DNA of 52,131 bases, taken from contig CANNLO010000001.1 in assembly GCA_947505055.1 (NCBI GenBank), positions 1-52,131 of the forward strand, read 5' to 3'. This document shows, one piece after another, positions 18,316-27,792 of this stretch; position 1 is the stretch's first letter, and the number at the start of each line of letters is the position of its first letter. The notes below the pieces were generated by a model. That model was given only the letters and a program-made list of their open reading frames with translations. It searched no databases and had not been told where the DNA came from. Made by a program: the position numbers and the translations under genes. This stretch comes from Methylococcaceae bacterium (GTDB lineage Bacteria > Pseudomonadota > Gammaproteobacteria > Methylococcales > Methylomonadaceae).

Positions 18316-18992
18316 TGTTTAATCTGACTATTTTCAGAGAGCTGGTTACTGCGGCTCTCTGGACTGGCTTACTGGCCGGACTGTTACTTACCATGATCCA
18401 ACAAATTGAAGTCATTCCGACTTTACATAAGGCCGAAGTATACGAAGAAATGGCTGCTTCCCTCATCCATACAGACGACAGCCACCAAGCAAATGAATGG
18501 CAACCTGAAAACGGCCTGGAACGCACTTTATATACGGCAATGGCCAATATCAGTCTGGGCCTTGGTTTTGCCTTGCTGATGGGTTCGATTATGCTGGTTC
18601 GCGGACGACCCGAGCAATGGCGTAGCGGCTTGTTGTGGGGATTGGCGGGGTATCTTAGTATTTTCGTTGCACCTTCCTTAGGGTTGCCGCCGGAAGTTCC
18701 CGGCACAGCAGCTGCCAATCTTGAAGACAGACAAACCTGGTGGTTATTAACGGTACTTGATACCGGCTTTGGTCTGTGGTTACTGGCTTTTGCCAAAACC
18801 CGAACCAATCAATTTTTCGGTGCCGTATTACTTTTCGCCCCCCACTTGATCGGCGCGCCGCAACCGGAAGTACATAGCAGTGCTGCTCCAACCGAGTTAG
18901 TCAAAACATTTATAACGGCTACCGCTTACACCAATGCCATTTTTTGGCTGGCAATAGGTGGCTTGATGGGCCGTTTTTATAAAAAGCATTAA
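18315..18992 (+). CDS. cbtA: Cobalt transporter subunit CbtA
   Basis: A 225-residue membrane protein with about five or six hydrophobic segments and the CbtA pattern: FRELVTAALWTGLLAGLLLT at the N-terminus, then RTLYTAMANISLGLGFALLM near residue 70 and GLPPEVPGTAAANLEDRQTW near residue 118. CbtA is predicted to move cobalt across the inner membrane. GTG at 18306 is an alternative start; I prefer the ATG at 18315 that overlaps the cbtB stop (TGATG). The stop overlaps the next ATG (TAATG). Confidence 0.9.
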   Translation: MFNLTIFRELVTAALWTGLLAGLLLTMIQQIEVIPTLHKAEVYEEMAASLIHTDDSHQANEWQPENGLERTLYTAMANISLGLGFALLMGSIMLVRGRPEQWRSGLLWGLAGYLSIFVAPSLGLPPEVPGTAAANLEDRQTWWLLTVLDTGFGLWLLAFAKTRTNQFFGAVLLFAPHLIGAPQPEVHSSAAPTELVKTFITATAYTNAIFWLAIGGLMGRFYKKH

Positions 18993-19303
18993 TGAGAACT
19001 CATACTAAACATGTGCTGATGTGCACAGGAACTCGTTGCTCTGCAAACAACTCACAAGCCACGACGCTGTTTGAAAAGTTAGGGCAAAAAATTGATGCAC
19101 GACCTCACCTTAAGGTAAAACGTACCCGTTCAAACTGTTTTGCCGTATGCAAAAATGGCCCGATCGTAGTAGTTTATCCAGAAGGCGTTTGGTATTCCTG
19201 TAAAGATGAGCAGGTACTGGAGCGTATTGTCAGCGAACATCTGGAACAGGATAACGAAGTCAGCGAACATATTTTCCACCGCCTGGGTGCTGGAGATGTC
19301 TAA
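18992..19303 (+). CDS. Thioredoxin-like [2Fe-2S] ferredoxin
   Basis: A 103-residue protein of the thioredoxin-fold ferredoxin group. Cysteines at about 11 and 16 (CTGTRC) and the pair in SNCFAVCKNGP (residues 48-52) with GVWYSC (about residue 69) match the cluster-binding layout. It begins inside the cbtA stop and ends 8 bases into cobN, so it is tightly coupled to both. Similar ferredoxins occur in cobalamin loci and may give electrons for ring reduction or cobalt reduction (Co(II) to Co(I)); the partner is not known. Confidence 0.82.
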   Translation: MRTHTKHVLMCTGTRCSANNSQATTLFEKLGQKIDARPHLKVKRTRSNCFAVCKNGPIVVVYPEGVWYSCKDEQVLERIVSEHLEQDNEVSEHIFHRLGAGDV

Positions 19304-22300
19304 ACAACAGGCTTCTATTGCATTACTGACGCACGCGCCTACCGATTTACTGGTATTGCAAAGCGCCTTATTGCAAATGCCAGCAGGTTTTCCTCTGCTT
19401 ACTTCCCAGGTTTTGCAGGGCTTGGAAAGTGCTGAGCAGATGCTTGGCTTGCTTGATCATCAGCTTGCTTCAGCCCGTATTATTGTCTTGCGAGTGCTTG
19501 GCCGTCCCGGTAGCGTCCCCGGCTTTGCCGAGCTGGTACGTTACTCAAAAACACATGGACGGCACTTAATCGCCATCAGTGGTACTGGTGAACCCGATGC
19601 AGAGTTGGCGGCAGCGTCTACCGTAGCACCTGATGTGCTGCATCAGGTTTCCAGCTATTTTCAGGCTGGCGGTAGTAGCAATATGACGCAACTTTTGCGT
19701 TATCTTTCCGATCATTTCCTGTTGACCGGCTATGGATTTGAACCCGCTAGCGATTTGCCAGAACACGGCATTTATCATCCCGACCTTGCGCAAGATGCCA
19801 CGATTGAGGACTGGCTCGCGGTCCGGGAACCTGAACAAGCCAATATTGGCATCGTGTTTTATCGCGCCCACTGGCTGAGCGGCAACACGCGCTTTATCGA
19901 CGCGTTAATTGACCAACTGGAAAAGCTGAATCTCAATGTATTACCCATTTTTACCTCGTCATTGCGCATGGGCAATGAACACGGTTTACCAACGGCGTTA
20001 CGCTATTTTTATGGCAAACACACCGCTCATATCGACGTACTGATCAACACCACCTCGTTTGCCATGGGCGAAATTACCGCCGGTGGGACGACGCCTGCCG
20101 GCTGGTCGGTATCTGTGCTGGAACAGCTTAATGTGCCGGTGCTGCAAGCTATCACCAGTGGCATGGTACAAACGCAATGGGAACAGTCCCCGCGTGGCCT
20201 GAATCCTCTTGATGCGGCGATGAACGTGGTCTTGCCAGAGTTTGACGGCCGTATAATTACTGTGCCGCTGTCGTTTAAAGCAAAAGCTTCGGGTCTGGCT
20301 AATGAAGCTATCGAATACGAACCATTAACTGATCGGGTCGTGCGTATTGCCCAAATCGCCTCTCGTTTTGCAAGGCTTAAGCGATTAAACAATGCTGACA
20401 AGCGTATTGCTTTTGTGTTTACCAATTCCAACAGCAAAGCCTCGCAAATCGGTAATGCTGTGGGTCTGGACGCGCCTGCGTCATTGATGCATATTCTGCA
20501 AGCCCTGCAAGCCGACGGTTATGCGATTGATGCCTTACCGGAAAGTGGCACGGCACTGATCCATGAGCTGATTGATCGTTGTGCTTACGACAATACTTAT
20601 TTGACTAGCGAGCAATTGGCACAAGCCGTTGGCCACGTTTCATCCGCACAATACGAGTCATGGTTTGCCGATTTACCGCTTGAATTGCAACAAAAAATGA
20701 TCGCGCAATGGGGCGCAGCTCCCGGCGAGGCTTATGTGCATGACGGCCAGTTGGCGCTAGCCGGACTGGAATTTGGCAATACCTTTGTTGCCTTGCAACC
20801 GCCCCGTGGTTACGGCATGGATCCTGACGCGATTTATCACCAGCCCGATCTGCCGCCTACCCATCATTATTATGCGCTGTATCGCTGGTTGCGCGACGAC
20901 TGGAAAGCCGATGCCATCGTGCATGTCGGTAAACATGGCACTTTGGAATGGCTGCCGGGTAAAGGCGTGGGCTTATCGAAACATTGTTTTCCGGATGCCT
21001 TATTGGCCGACATGCCTTTGTTTTATCCGTTTATTATCAATGATCCCGGCGAAGGCGCCCAAGCCAAGCGTCGCGGTCATGCCGTGGTTATCGATCATTT
21101 GACACCACCGATGACGACCGCCGATACTTATGGCGCGCTGGCACAGCTAACCCAGTTGGTCGATGAATATTATCAGGTAGAAGTATTGGACCCGGCCAAA
21201 CTGCCGCTCTTGCAACAACAAATCTGGGACCTGGTTAAACAAACCAATCTGGATACTGATTTGCAGGCCAGACTGATACACCATGACCATGACCATGACC
21301 ATGACCATGACCATGACCATGACCATGACGATCACGATCACGAGCATCATCACGCACATGAGCATGAGCATCACGAACATGAGCATCATGACCCTGATGA
21401 TCATCATCATGAAGAGGAATTACCCGAAGCTCTGACCAAAATGGCTGGCTCCGATGTCGCACATTTGATCGAAGACCTGGACGGTTATCTTTGTGAATTG
21501 GGTGCCGCACAAATCCGCGATGGATTACATATTCTTGGGCAGGCACCCGTGAACGAACAACTCACCGACATGCTGGTGTCTTTGACCCGCTTGCCAAATC
21601 AAGCTATTCCGGGATTGCCCATAGAAGTTGCACGACTGTTCAATCTGGAAATGAATGCCTTACTGGATCATCCGGGCCGACGCTTGGATGTGGCTAATGA
21701 AGCGCTTGAAAAATTGGCAGGACGAGCTTTGGCTACGCACGCCGATGCATTGGAAACTATAGAAATCTTATGCAAACGGTTATTTATTCAATTACAGTGT
21801 GCTAGCTATGGCGAATCCGCTATTGATAGGGTTATCAGCGAAATTGTTGGCTTACGGCTGGCGCCTAACCCAAGCTACGAAACTGCCGATTACAGCAGTA
21901 TCAAACAAGTTCTAAGTTTTGCCTGCCGCGACTTGGTGCCTAATATGGCCCGAGCAACTGACGAGATCGATCATTTATTACTGGGACTGGCGGGTGGCTA
22001 TGTTCCTGCGGGTCCCAGCGGTTCACCAACACGCGGCATGGCGCATATCCTGCCGACCGGACGTAACTTTTATTCCGTCGATCCGCGTAGCGTGCCTTCC
22101 CAGTCGGCGTGGCGAGTTGGTCAACAACTGGCTCATGAAGTGTTGTCGCGCTATGTTCGCGAAACCGATGCTTACCCTGAAAGCGTGGCTATCAGCATTT
22201 GGGGAACCAGCGCGATGCGTACCCACGGCGATGATGTCGCGCAAATTCTGGCGTTGCTGGGTGTGCGTCCGGTATGGCAGATTGAAAATCGACAAGTCAG

Positions 22301-23285
22301 CGGCGTTGAAATCATTCCGCTTGAAGAATTGAAACGCCCGCGCATTGATGTCACCACCCGTATCAGTGGTTTTTTTAGGGATGCTTTTCCGCAATTAATC
22401 GATTTAATCGATGATGCGGTTAACGCTGTTATTGTACTGGACGAACCGCTGTCGCAAAATTTTGTACGTAAACATTATTTGGCCGAACTTGGCGATTGGA
22501 TCGGCACAGGTCTGACTAAAAAAGAAGCCCAAACACGCGCAGCTTTTCGTATTTTTGGCGCCAAACCCGGAAGTTACGGCGCTGGTATCTTGCCGTTGAT
22601 TCAGGAAAAAAACTGGCAATCCGATGCTGATTTTGCCGAAGCCTATGTCAATTGGGGCGGCTATGCCTATGGACGCAACGAAACAGGCAAAGATGAACGT
22701 GAGGCGTTTCGTACCCGCTTGTCCGGTGTACAGGTTGCCTTGCACAATCAGGATAATCGCGAACACGATATTTTTGACAGCGATGATTATCTGCAATTTC
22801 ATGGTGGCATGATCGCGACCATCAGAGCCTTAACCGGTCAGCAACCCCGTAAATATTTTGGCGACAGCCATGATCCGGCACGGGCGCAAGTTCGTGACTT
22901 GAAAGAAGAGACTTTACGGGTGTTCCGGTCACGCGTCGTCAATCCCAAATGGCTGGATAGCATTCGTCGCCACGGTTACAAAGGCGGACTGGAATTGACA
23001 GCGACGGTCGATTATTTATTTGGTTACGATGCCACGGCACAGGTGATGGACGACTGGATGTACGAGCAAATCGCTGAAACCTACGCGCTGGATGCTACCA
23101 TGCAACAATTTTTGCAAGAGGCTAATCCGTGGGCACAAAACGCTATTTCCGAACGTCTGTTAGAAGCTGCAAGCCGTGGCATGTGGGCGGAACCCAAGCC
23201 GGAAACACTTGATGCTTTGCAGGCTTTATTTCTGCATAGCGAATCCCTACTTGAGGAACGCGGCGAAACCCCGCGTGGCGCCTGA
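19296..23285 (+). CDS. cobN: Cobaltochelatase subunit CobN
   Basis: The large ATP-dependent chelatase subunit that binds the corrin and inserts cobalt, 1329 residues, cytoplasmic. The CobN/BchH core is evident: HVGKHGTLEWLPGKGVGLS near residue 543, DPGEGAQAKRRGHAVVIDHL near residue 585, GSPTRGMAHILPTGRNFYSVD near residue 910 (in two parts), and WGTSAMRTHGDDVAQILALLG near residue 970. The ATG at 19296 gives MSKQQASIALL; an upstream frame is shadow. An unusual His/Asp/Glu insert occupies residues 662-710. It overlaps the ferredoxin gene and, by TGATG, the chelatase subunit downstream. It works with CobS/T-like or ChlI/D-like AAA+ partners. Confidence 0.96.
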   Translation: MSKQQASIALLTHAPTDLLVLQSALLQMPAGFPLLTSQVLQGLESAEQMLGLLDHQLASARIIVLRVLGRPGSVPGFAELVRYSKTHGRHLIAISGTGEPDAELAAASTVAPDVLHQVSSYFQAGGSSNMTQLLRYLSDHFLLTGYGFEPASDLPEHGIYHPDLAQDATIEDWLAVREPEQANIGIVFYRAHWLSGNTRFIDALIDQLEKLNLNVLPIFTSSLRMGNEHGLPTALRYFYGKHTAHIDVLINTTSFAMGEITAGGTTPAGWSVSVLEQLNVPVLQAITSGMVQTQWEQSPRGLNPLDAAMNVVLPEFDGRIITVPLSFKAKASGLANEAIEYEPLTDRVVRIAQIASRFARLKRLNNADKRIAFVFTNSNSKASQIGNAVGLDAPASLMHILQALQADGYAIDALPESGTALIHELIDRCAYDNTYLTSEQLAQAVGHVSSAQYESWFADLPLELQQKMIAQWGAAPGEAYVHDGQLALAGLEFGNTFVALQPPRGYGMDPDAIYHQPDLPPTHHYYALYRWLRDDWKADAIVHVGKHGTLEWLPGKGVGLSKHCFPDALLADMPLFYPFIINDPGEGAQAKRRGHAVVIDHLTPPMTTADTYGALAQLTQLVDEYYQVEVLDPAKLPLLQQQIWDLVKQTNLDTDLQARLIHHDHDHDHDHDHDHDHDDHDHEHHHAHEHEHHEHEHHDPDDHHHEEELPEALTKMAGSDVAHLIEDLDGYLCELGAAQIRDGLHILGQAPVNEQLTDMLVSLTRLPNQAIPGLPIEVARLFNLEMNALLDHPGRRLDVANEALEKLAGRALATHADALETIEILCKRLFIQLQCASYGESAIDRVISEIVGLRLAPNPSYETADYSSIKQVLSFACRDLVPNMARATDEIDHLLLGLAGGYVPAGPSGSPTRGMAHILPTGRNFYSVDPRSVPSQSAWRVGQQLAHEVLSRYVRETDAYPESVAISIWGTSAMRTHGDDVAQILALLGVRPVWQIENRQVSGVEIIPLEELKRPRIDVTTRISGFFRDAFPQLIDLIDDAVNAVIVLDEPLSQNFVRKHYLAELGDWIGTGLTKKEAQTRAAFRIFGAKPGSYGAGILPLIQEKNWQSDADFAEAYVNWGGYAYGRNETGKDEREAFRTRLSGVQVALHNQDNREHDIFDSDDYLQFHGGMIATIRALTGQQPRKYFGDSHDPARAQVRDLKEETLRVFRSRVVNPKWLDSIRRHGYKGGLELTATVDYLFGYDATAQVMDDWMYEQIAETYALDATMQQFLQEANPWAQNAISERLLEAASRGMWAEPKPETLDALQALFLHSESLLEERGETPRGA
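21282..21329 (+). repeat. Eight tandem CATGAC hexamers inside cobN
   Basis: Eight perfect copies of CATGAC encode (His-Asp)x8; degenerate His/Asp/Glu codons continue to about 21419. Replication slippage here would add or remove whole His-Asp pairs without changing frame. Confidence 0.95.
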
Positions 23286-25195
23286 TGCATTCAGTGACTT
23301 TTCCTTTTGCGGCGATCGTCGAACAACCCCAACTCAAAACCGCGTTGTTGTTATGCGCGGTTGATCCGTCACTGGGCGGTGTTTTGATACGCGGTGACAA
23401 AGGCACGGCAAAAAGCACAGCGGCTCGGGCGCTGACCGACATTCTGCCTCAAATTAGCAGAGTGCTTGGTTGCGCGTTCAATTGTGCTCCCAATGTACCT
23501 TATCAGTATTGCGAAATCTGTAATGCCCAACATGCCTCACCCCAAGCCAATAGTGTGCCTTTTATTACCCTGCCGTTAGGTGCTACTGAAGACCGTGTTA
23601 TCGGAACGCTGGATTTGGAACAGGCACTACAAGGCGGCCAGCAAGTTTTTAAACCGGGCTTATTGGCGGCAGCACATCGCGGCATACTTTATATAGACGA
23701 AGTCAATCTACTGCCCGATCATCTGGTCGATGTACTACTGGATGCGGCGGCGATGGGCGTGAATGTCGTGCAACGTGAAGGCTTGTCAGTTACCCACCCT
23801 GCCCGCTTCACCTTGATTGGAACAATGAATCTGGAAGAAGGTGATTTGCGACCACAATTACTGGATCGCTTTGGCCTGATGGTAGAAGTGACGGCGCCGC
23901 GCGACAAAACCTTGCGATCTGAAGTGGTACGTAGACGCATCGCTTTTGAAGCCAATCCCGCGACTTATGCCGAGAATTGGCACCCACAGCAACAAGCCTT
24001 GCGTAACCAGTTATTGCTTGCGCAACAAATATTACCGGTAATCACGCTTAACGACAACTTACTGGATTTAATCAGCCATTTGTGTTGCGAATTTGAAGTC
24101 GCCAGTCTGCGTGCCGACATTGTCATGCATAAGGCAGCGCGTGCCTTGGCGGCTCTCGAAGGCCGATTGCAGGTAAAACCCGACGATGTGCGCACAGCAG
24201 CGGAATTGGTGTTGCCCCATCGTCGCAGACGCAAACCCTTCGAGCAACCGGGCCTGGATAAAGAGCAGCTTGACGACTTGATGGAGCAGGCCCTGCAACC
24301 TCCTGAACAACAGGAACTTGAAGCCAACAGTAATTCTAAATCTGAACAACAACCTGCCAAGGATCAGGATCAAGCCCAAGAACAGCAACAACAACAGCAA
24401 ATTTTTGCTGTTGCTTCGGAAAAGACCGTCCAGCGCATTGAGATTGATGCCGTCTCGAATCGTTTTAAATCCGGAAAACGCAGCACCGCGACCAATACGC
24501 CTCAAGGCCGCGTGTTACGCGCAGTCCCCAACCAGAATCCGGACAGTCTCGCCATCGCTGCTACTTTACGCAGTGCGGCACTTAAAGGCAGCGACAGCTT
24601 TCAAGTGACGAAGCATGATTTACATCAGCAAATTCGCGTCGGCAAACAAGCCAACCTGATTTTATTTGTCGTCGACGCCTCCGGTTCCATGGCCGCGCAA
24701 CGACGCATGGAAGCAGTCAAAGGCGCGGTTTTATCGTTGCTGACCGATGCTTACCAACAGCGTGATGAAGTGGCGGTTATCAGTTTTCGTTGCAAGTCCG
24801 CAGAACTGCTATTAGCGCCCACTCGCAGCGTTGATCTTGCCGAACAAAACCTGCGCGAACTGCCTACCGGCGGTCGCACGCCCTTGCCCCATGCCTTATC
24901 ATTAGCAGTTGAAACTCTTGAAAAAAGCAGCCTGCCAGCTTTGCTGGTGTTGCTAAGCGATGGCAAGGCCAATATTTCGTTAAACCCTGGCAGCGATCCC
25001 TGGCAGGAATGCATACAGTTTGCAGGTTTGCTTGGCGAGCGCGGCATTCCTGCTTTAGTGCTTGATACCGAAACCGGCTATTTGCGTTTAGGCAAAGCCC
25101 GTCAACTGGCGCAAGCACTGGGTGCGGAATGTTTAACGCTTGAGGATTTATCGGCAGAGAATCTGGCGTTGACGATACGGGGTTTTATAGTTTGA
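23285..25195 (+). CDS. Cobaltochelatase ChlI/ChlD-type AAA+ and VWA subunit
   Basis: A 636-residue fusion of an AAA+ ATPase and a von Willebrand A domain, the ChlI/D-like motor partner of CobN (TIGR02442-like). Walker A is GDKGTAKST (residues 37-45), Walker B is LYIDEVNLLPDH near residue 136, and the MIDAS motif is VVDASGSMAAQRRMEA near residue 461 with a later TGGRTPLPHAL. A four-Cys group (C63, C67, C76, C79) interrupts the AAA+ region. A linker at residues 338-380 is very Gln-rich. The ATG overlaps the cobN stop (TGATG). Confidence 0.93.
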   Translation: MHSVTFPFAAIVEQPQLKTALLLCAVDPSLGGVLIRGDKGTAKSTAARALTDILPQISRVLGCAFNCAPNVPYQYCEICNAQHASPQANSVPFITLPLGATEDRVIGTLDLEQALQGGQQVFKPGLLAAAHRGILYIDEVNLLPDHLVDVLLDAAAMGVNVVQREGLSVTHPARFTLIGTMNLEEGDLRPQLLDRFGLMVEVTAPRDKTLRSEVVRRRIAFEANPATYAENWHPQQQALRNQLLLAQQILPVITLNDNLLDLISHLCCEFEVASLRADIVMHKAARALAALEGRLQVKPDDVRTAAELVLPHRRRRKPFEQPGLDKEQLDDLMEQALQPPEQQELEANSNSKSEQQPAKDQDQAQEQQQQQQIFAVASEKTVQRIEIDAVSNRFKSGKRSTATNTPQGRVLRAVPNQNPDSLAIAATLRSAALKGSDSFQVTKHDLHQQIRVGKQANLILFVVDASGSMAAQRRMEAVKGAVLSLLTDAYQQRDEVAVISFRCKSAELLLAPTRSVDLAEQNLRELPTGGRTPLPHALSLAVETLEKSSLPALLVLLSDGKANISLNPGSDPWQECIQFAGLLGERGIPALVLDTETGYLRLGKARQLAQALGAECLTLEDLSAENLALTIRGFIV

Positions 25196-25454
25196 GTGGT
25201 AAAAATGCCTGTAAATCGATTGTCTGGCCACTTTTTCTCAACATAATTTTTTTTATTGAATTGCGTAAAAACAAGACGTAACTTACGGAGTGGTAAATCT
25301 TAATCCCGATTACCGCGCCGAGCACCGAAGCTTTTAACCCGATTAAAAAAATCCGTCGTGATAGCGACACCAACACTAATTACAGACTCGCTGTGAAAAC
25401 ATATTTAAATCGTGTTTTTCGTGAACAAAAAACACACATTAATAAGGAACAATT

Positions 25455-26174
25455 ATGATTATCTGCATAGGCGCTGGTCCTGGCGACGTTGCCTACCTGA
25501 CCCAACGCGGTGCGGAATTAGTTCGCAATGCCGATGTAGTTGCCGGTTTTGACGCCGTGCTTAATGTCGTAGAAAGCCTGATTCCCGCTTCTGCGCATAT
25601 CGTCAAGATGAATTATCGCGATCAGACTGAACAATTGGCAGCGGTAGCCGTCGAGCATCATGCCGGAAAAAATTGTGTCGTAGTGTTTATGGGCGATATT
25701 CATTTCAGCGGTTTCCAGTATCTGGAACGCGTCGAACGGGCTTGTGGTCATCCTGTAGAAACCGTGCCGGGAATATCTTCTGCGCAGATCCTCGCGTCGC
25801 GTGCCAAAGTGTGTTTCGATGAAACCACGTTTATTACCTTTCATCGTCGTGGCGATCTCGAACCGTTTAAGCGGCATCTGGTGCATGTACTGCAAGATCA
25901 ACGTAATGCGATCGTGATTCCGTGTCCCTGGGACGAGGCGCGCTCTTTTATGCCGCGTCATATTGCCAGTTATCTGCTGGAACAAGGTATACCTGCCGAG
26001 CATCCAACCGAGGTTTGGGAGAACTTAACGCGCTCCGAAGCTGAATGGCATGGCACGCTCGCTGAATGTGCAGAGCAGATTTTCAGTGATATGAGCATTA
26101 TGCTAATCCGTACCTGTCAGCCGATGAGCAGCCAGATTGAACCACCCGTGGAGCCGTTGCTCAATGCAGACTGA
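25455..26174 (+). CDS. cbiE: Precorrin-7/cobalt-precorrin-7 C5-methyltransferase CbiE
   Basis: A 239-residue SAM-dependent corrin methyltransferase of the CbiE type. The family start [19 protein letters not shown] (residues 5-23) is present, then [17 protein letters not shown] near residue 78 and [15 protein letters not shown] near residue 101. CbiE normally acts with CbiT (decarboxylating C15 methylation), either separate or fused as CobL; no CbiT domain is attached. A 259-base gap separates it from the chelatase subunit. That gap includes a small hairpin (GTGTTTTT at 25412-25419 with AAAAACAC at 25428-25435) just before the RBS AAGGAA. It overlaps the next gene by 11 bases. Confidence 0.9.
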   Translation: MIICIGAGPGDVAYLTQRGAELVRNADVVAGFDAVLNVVESLIPASAHIVKMNYRDQTEQLAAVAVEHHAGKNCVVVFMGDIHFSGFQYLERVERACGHPVETVPGISSAQILASRAKVCFDETTFITFHRRGDLEPFKRHLVHVLQDQRNAIVIPCPWDEARSFMPRHIASYLLEQGIPAEHPTEVWENLTRSEAEWHGTLAECAEQIFSDMSIMLIRTCQPMSSQIEPPVEPLLNAD

Positions 26175-27717
26175 ACCTTTCGGCATAGTAGTCGCCGGTC
26201 ACGGCAGCCGTGACCCCGATGCCATTAAAGAGTTTGAGCAACTGATTGATTTGATCAGACTGCGTGCGCCCAAGCATTTGGTCAGCCATGGGTATCTGGA
26301 ATTTGCCAGTCCCACGATTGATCAGGCGATTACCACGCACATTGCGCAGAACGCCAAACAAGTGGTTATGGTGCCCGGTATCTTGCTGGCGGCGACGCAC
26401 GCCAAAAATGATTTACCCAGTGAATTGCTGACGTTTGCCCGCGAACACCCCGAAACCGACTTTCATTTTGGTGCGCCCCTGGGTTTGCATCCCTTGTTGC
26501 TGCAAGTCGTTCAGGAACGGGTTGTCGAAGCCGAAGCGACTTCCAGACAAAATATCCGCCGCGCCGATACCTGTCTGGTCGTGGTAGGTCGAGGCACAAC
26601 CGATCCTGATGCTAATGGCGAAGTCGCCAAATTTGCTCGGATGATCGAGGAAGGCATGGGCTTTGGCGCTTCTTACGTGTGTTATTCAGGCACGGCCAAA
26701 CCGCTGGTCACCGACGGCTTGCGAGCTGCTGCAAAACTGGGCTATGCGCGTTTGATTGTCATACCGTTTTTTCTGTTTGACGGCATTTTGGTCAAGCGCA
26801 TTTATGAAGCGGCTGATGCCTTGCAGGAACGTGAACCCGGAATTGAAGTGCTTAAGGCCGGTTATCTTGGCGTTCATCCGAATGTAGCCGATGTACTGAT
26901 TGCCCGAGCACAAGAAGCCATCGAAGGTCGTGCGGAGATGAACTGCTCACTGTGTAAATACCGGGTACAAATCGTCGGTTTTGAACAACAGGTCGGCGAA
27001 CCGCAACAGCCGCATCATCTTCAGGTACGCGGCTTGGCGGATAAATCGGTTGCGATTGAAGCCACGCCCGAATTTGCGCCTTATGTGCCACATCCGATAG
27101 AAGCCGAAAGTTTCCGGATTATCGCTGACGGCCGCGACTGGTCTGTGTTTCCTAAAGCTCACTTAACCATCTTACAGCGACTGGTGCATACCAGCGGCGA
27201 TTTTAATGCGGTGGATGATATTTATTTTTCAGCGGGCGCGGTCGAAACCGGTATCCGCGCCTTGCTCCGTTGCAAATCCATAGTGACAGATGTCACTATG
27301 GTGCAAACCGGATTAAAACGCGCTTTGCTTGAACAACTCGGTATTGAAACCTGGTGTGGGGTGCATGATCGAGAAACTGCGTTGATGGCGGAAACCCAAG
27401 GTATAACGCGTTCCGCAGCCGGCATTAGGCGAGCCTTTGAAAAATTTGGCAACGATATTGTCCTGTCGATAGGCGATGCGCCGACCGCGATCATGGAAAC
27501 CACACGGCTTATTAAAGAGCAAGGCTGGCGTCCGCAACTGGTGATTGGTTTGCCGGTGGGTTTTGTAGGCACCCGCGAGTCGAAAGCCGAATTAAAACGC
27601 TGTCTGCAAGTGCCACGCATCACCAATACCGGCACGCGCGGCGGTTCGCCCTGGGCAGCATCGGTGGTTAATGGCTTGATGATTGATGCGGTTAATCAGC
27701 TTGCAAACTATCCGTAG
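26164..27717 (+). CDS. CbiX-CbiC fusion: sirohydrochlorin cobaltochelatase and precorrin-8X methylmutase
   Basis: Two cobalamin enzymes in one 517-residue chain. Residues 1 to about 258 are a long-form Cbi[16 protein letters not shown] near residue 9 holds the metal-binding His, and a second internal repeat has [15 protein letters not shown] near residue 138, with the His replaced by Arg as usual in this form. A CSLCKYR motif follows at about residue 261. Residues about 310-517 are CbiC/Cob[29 protein letters not shown] and [18 protein letters not shown]. The ATG at 26164 lies within the cbiE end. CbiX inserts cobalt early; CbiC moves the C11 methyl to C12, giving (cobalt-)hydrogenobyrinate. 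Confidence 0.93.
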   Translation: MQTEPFGIVVAGHGSRDPDAIKEFEQLIDLIRLRAPKHLVSHGYLEFASPTIDQAITTHIAQNAKQVVMVPGILLAATHAKNDLPSELLTFAREHPETDFHFGAPLGLHPLLLQVVQERVVEAEATSRQNIRRADTCLVVVGRGTTDPDANGEVAKFARMIEEGMGFGASYVCYSGTAKPLVTDGLRAAAKLGYARLIVIPFFLFDGILVKRIYEAADALQEREPGIEVLKAGYLGVHPNVADVLIARAQEAIEGRAEMNCSLCKYRVQIVGFEQQVGEPQQPHHLQVRGLADKSVAIEATPEFAPYVPHPIEAESFRIIADGRDWSVFPKAHLTILQRLVHTSGDFNAVDDIYFSAGAVETGIRALLRCKSIVTDVTMVQTGLKRALLEQLGIETWCGVHDRETALMAETQGITRSAAGIRRAFEKFGNDIVLSIGDAPTAIMETTRLIKEQGWRPQLVIGLPVGFVGTRESKAELKRCLQVPRITNTGTRGGSPWAASVVNGLMIDAVNQLANYP

Positions 27718-27734
27718 GGTGTGCCTTGGATTTT

Positions 27735-27763
27735 CTCATTCCCACGCAGCGCGTGGGAATGAG
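27735..27763. repeat. Perfect palindrome between cbiX-cbiC and cbiD
   Basis: CTCATTCCCACGC and GCGTGGGAATGAG form a 13-base-pair stem around AGC. A TAGGGTGTGC tract precedes it (27715-27724). The pair of elements also occurs at 46985-47041 between narH and narJ, so this is a dispersed repeat, not a gene-specific signal. No T run follows. Confidence 0.8.
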
Positions 27764-27792
27764 AGATTACTTGGGAACAAGAAAGTCTGTTA

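Noticed and set aside
18161..18808. 215-codon minus-strand frame antisense to cbtA
   Set aside because: The plus strand encodes a full CbtA with neighbour overlaps; the antisense frame is Arg/Ser/Pro-rich shadow sequence.
21282..21329. Possible CRISPR-like or regulatory repeat array
   Set aside because: Units are six bases with no spacers and lie in frame inside cobN, so they are coding.
21147..21546. Met/Val- and Arg/His-repeat frames opposite the cobN repeat
   Set aside because: They are products of reading the CATGAC repeat in other frames.
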